The notes beneath the pieces are model-generated. The model made no database searches. It was not told the origin of the DNA and saw nothing but the letters and a program-made list of their open reading frames with translations. 64,000 nucleotides of DNA, taken from Flavimaribacter sp039888615 (GTDB lineage: Bacteria > Pseudomonadota > Alphaproteobacteria > Rhizobiales > Rhizobiaceae). Position numbers and translations under genes: made by a program. The stretch lies in assembly GCA_039888615.1 (NCBI GenBank), contig JBDQQS010000003.1. The stretch is one strand, 5' to 3'. This document shows positions 62,543-64,000 of this stretch, piece by piece; within the stretch, counting starts at the first letter, position 1, and every line of letters begins with the position of its first letter.

Positions 62543-63655
62543 TCATGGGTCGAAGATCAAAACGACGTAGACGACGAAGATCACAAGATGAACCGCCCCC
62601 TGCAACATGTTGGTCCTTCCGCCTCCGAAGGTCAGCGCGCTAACGAACATGGTGAGCAGAAGCAGGGTGAGATCGGTGTTGGTGAGGCCGAGTTGAATAG
62701 GCTGATTGATGAACACCGAAATCGCGAGCGCGGCCGGAACCGTAAGCCCAATCGTCGCCAGCGCCGAACCGAGGCAGATATTCACCGCGCGCTGAAGGTA
62801 GTTCTCCCGCGCTGAATGGAAGGCCGCCAGCGCCTCCGGCGCGAGAACCAGGCTGGCGATCAGCACGCCGCCAAGGGCGGCCGGCAACTGCCATGTTCCC
62901 ACCGCAAAATTGGCGAGCAGCGCCATTTTCTTCGACAGCAGCACGATTGGCACGAGAATTCCGACCAGCAGGACTGCATGAAACAGGATCGAGTTCGCTT
63001 CGCCATGTGAATGATGCTTGACATCACCCTCGGAGGCGTCTTCAGCAAGCGGCTGAACGAAAAACGAGCGGTGCCGTCGGGTCTGCATGGCCAGAAAGGT
63101 GGCGTACAACACGATAGTGATGACGGCGAACAGTTCCGACTGCGTGTTGTTCAGACTGGCGTCGGACGTCGAAACCGTGAACTTCGGCAGGATCAATGAC
63201 ATGCTCGCAAGCGTCACCAGCACGGTCAAAAACGCATTGGCGCCGCGCAGGTTGAACTCCTGCTCGCGATGATGAAATCCGCCGACCAGGAGCACCACCC
63301 CGACGACGCCGTTCATGACGATCATGAGCACCGCCATCATGGTGTCCCTGGCAAGCGTCGGCGCGGCGTCGCCGCTCAGCATGATGGACGATATCAGGGC
63401 GACTTCAATCGTAATGACGGCGATCGTCAGGATTAGCGTGCCGAGCGGTTCCCCAAGCAGATCGGCAAGATGATCCGCATGCCGAACCGCGGAGAAGGAC
63501 ATAGCCATCATCACGCAGAACAACAGAACGAACAGCACAAGAAAGGTCGGCAGACTGAACGTGTCGCCGAACAGATAAGCCGCCGGACCATAGAGCAGGA
63601 TCGCCAGTACGACGCCTAGTAAAAGTGGTGTTTCCTTCCGTACATGCTTGAACAT
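62543..63655 (-). CDS. Ca2+/H+ antiporter, ChaA/Y4hA-like
   Basis: 370 residues from the ATG giving MFKHVRKETPLLLG; an upstream in-frame Met 63 codons earlier lacks family similarity. Eleven or so hydrophobic segments in two repeats. Conserved acid-rich helices of the CaCA superfamily: LTIAVITIEVALISSIML near 78-95 and GVLIASLVLAPEALAAFHSARENYLQRA near 265-292, where the Glu residues bind cation. The middle linker carries a His-rich HHSHG near 220. Inner membrane exporter of Ca2+ or Na+ in exchange for H+. Confidence 0.9.
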   Translation of the reverse strand: MFKHVRKETPLLLGVVLAILLYGPAAYLFGDTFSLPTFLVLFVLLFCVMMAMSFSAVRHADHLADLLGEPLGTLILTIAVITIEVALISSIMLSGDAAPTLARDTMMAVLMIVMNGVVGVVLLVGGFHHREQEFNLRGANAFLTVLVTLASMSLILPKFTVSTSDASLNNTQSELFAVITIVLYATFLAMQTRRHRSFFVQPLAEDASEGDVKHHSHGEANSILFHAVLLVGILVPIVLLSKKMALLANFAVGTWQLPAALGGVLIASLVLAPEALAAFHSARENYLQRAVNICLGSALATIGLTVPAALAISVFINQPIQLGLTNTDLTLLLLTMFVSALTFGGGRTNMLQGAVHLVIFVVYVVLIFDP

Positions 63656-63840
63656 AAAAGGCTTCCAATAAAGGCAAAAAGACGATTGCGGATTTCTGAC
63701 TGCCACACTTTCTGCGATTTGCAAACCATGCGGAGCGGATAAGACGGCATTGTAGCTAATACGCTGAAGAAAATGTCTGAATTCAGCGCATAGAAGTGTG
63801 TTGTTCTTTGCCTGCCACCGCAAAATAGCGGCAGGCTTCG

Positions 63841-64000
63841 TCATACGACCGCGCTAACGATGAGTATGACGATTGACGCAACCATCCAGGACAGGATCGT
63901 GAACACGCCGTTCCAGCGCCAGGAGTGCACGGTCCCGGGAATACCGGTCACCCGGTAGAGCACCAGGGAAGACGCGCTGAACGGAGAGCCGGTCAGGTTC
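63841..64000 (-). CDS. Membrane protein, C-terminal part (cut by window edge)
   Basis: The last 52 codons of a gene entering from the right edge, ending at TGA. The peptide reads NLTGSPFSASSLVLYRVTG, then PGTVHSWRWNGVF, and ends in one hydrophobic helix (ILSWMVASIVILIVSAVV) at the very end. Family cannot be named from this piece. It lies 186 bases upstream of the antiporter gene on the same strand. Confidence 0.5.
   Translation of the reverse strand, partial: NLTGSPFSASSLVLYRVTGIPGTVHSWRWNGVFTILSWMVASIVILIVSAVV

Noticed and set aside
1..64000. tRNA genes or CRISPR arrays
   Set aside because: Gene gaps were read for cloverleaf-like TTCRA arms and for regularly spaced 28-36-base repeats; none was convincing. 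The 45-bp repeat has no unique spacers between identical repeats and only three units.

Overview
The window looks like chromosome of a GC-rich alphaproteobacterium of the order Hyphomicrobiales (Rhizobiales), in or near the Rhizobiaceae/Phyllobacteriaceae. Pointers: a fused trpE(G) preceded by a 14-residue Trp leader peptide of the Sinorhizobium type, choline uptake genes choXWV divergent from betI, an arm-less PutA, a NolR-like ArsR regulator, DUF1285-Nudix-CCA and MoxR-DUF58-DUF4159 clusters, and rhizobial-type palindromic repeats. I see no rRNA, tRNA, CRISPR array, prophage or intact insertion sequence; gene density is high and almost all genes are ordinary housekeeping or accessory metabolism.

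Layout. 1-7.1 kb: cytochrome bc1 genes (petA, start of petB), then an MscS-type channel between two paralogous ABC exporters. 7.5-13.9 kb: trmL, ilvD, hemF, cca, a CoA-type Nudix and DUF1285. 14.1-20.9 kb: a four-gene overlapping MoxR/DUF58/BatA-like membrane operon. 20.9-21.4 kb: a repeat-rich gap with three exact 45-bp periods. 21.4-26.8 kb: small enzymes (GNAT, two Nudix, glutathionyl-hydroquinone reductase, phosphoesterase, alpha/beta hydrolase). 26.8-31.2 kb: leuA and trpE(G), each apparently preceded by a leaderless leader-peptide ORF. 31.2-36.1 kb: fhs and putA. 36.3-36.8 kb: decayed parDE toxin-antitoxin pair. 36.8-43.4 kb: a tight five-gene operon of unknown function built round an AAA+ ATPase, a long coiled-coil protein and a DUF2333 membrane protein; this is the best candidate for an undescribed system. 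43.6-47.5 kb: flavin monooxygenase, HAD hydrolase, cytochrome c, tdk, betI. 47.6-50.7 kb: choXWV. 50.7-58.1 kb: SDR/CoA-transferase genes, HugZ-like and NolR-like genes, nucleoside hydrolase, and an SDR-phosphotransferase-SDR operon with a perfect operator palindrome. 58.2-64 kb: PuuB-like oxidase, lone PhnM-like hydrolase, duplicated SpoIIAA-like protein, IalB-like protein, Ca2+/H+ antiporter, and the end of a membrane protein.

How parts work together: leuA and trpE(G) are probably tuned by ribosome stalling at Leu and Trp codons; BetI probably represses choline uptake through a palindrome between betI and choX; a terminator after choX would keep the binding protein in excess over the permease. 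Several starts were moved inside the longest open frame where a better Shine-Dalgarno or family alignment supported it; these choices are stated per gene. All family assignments are from sequence reading and memory, without database searches.
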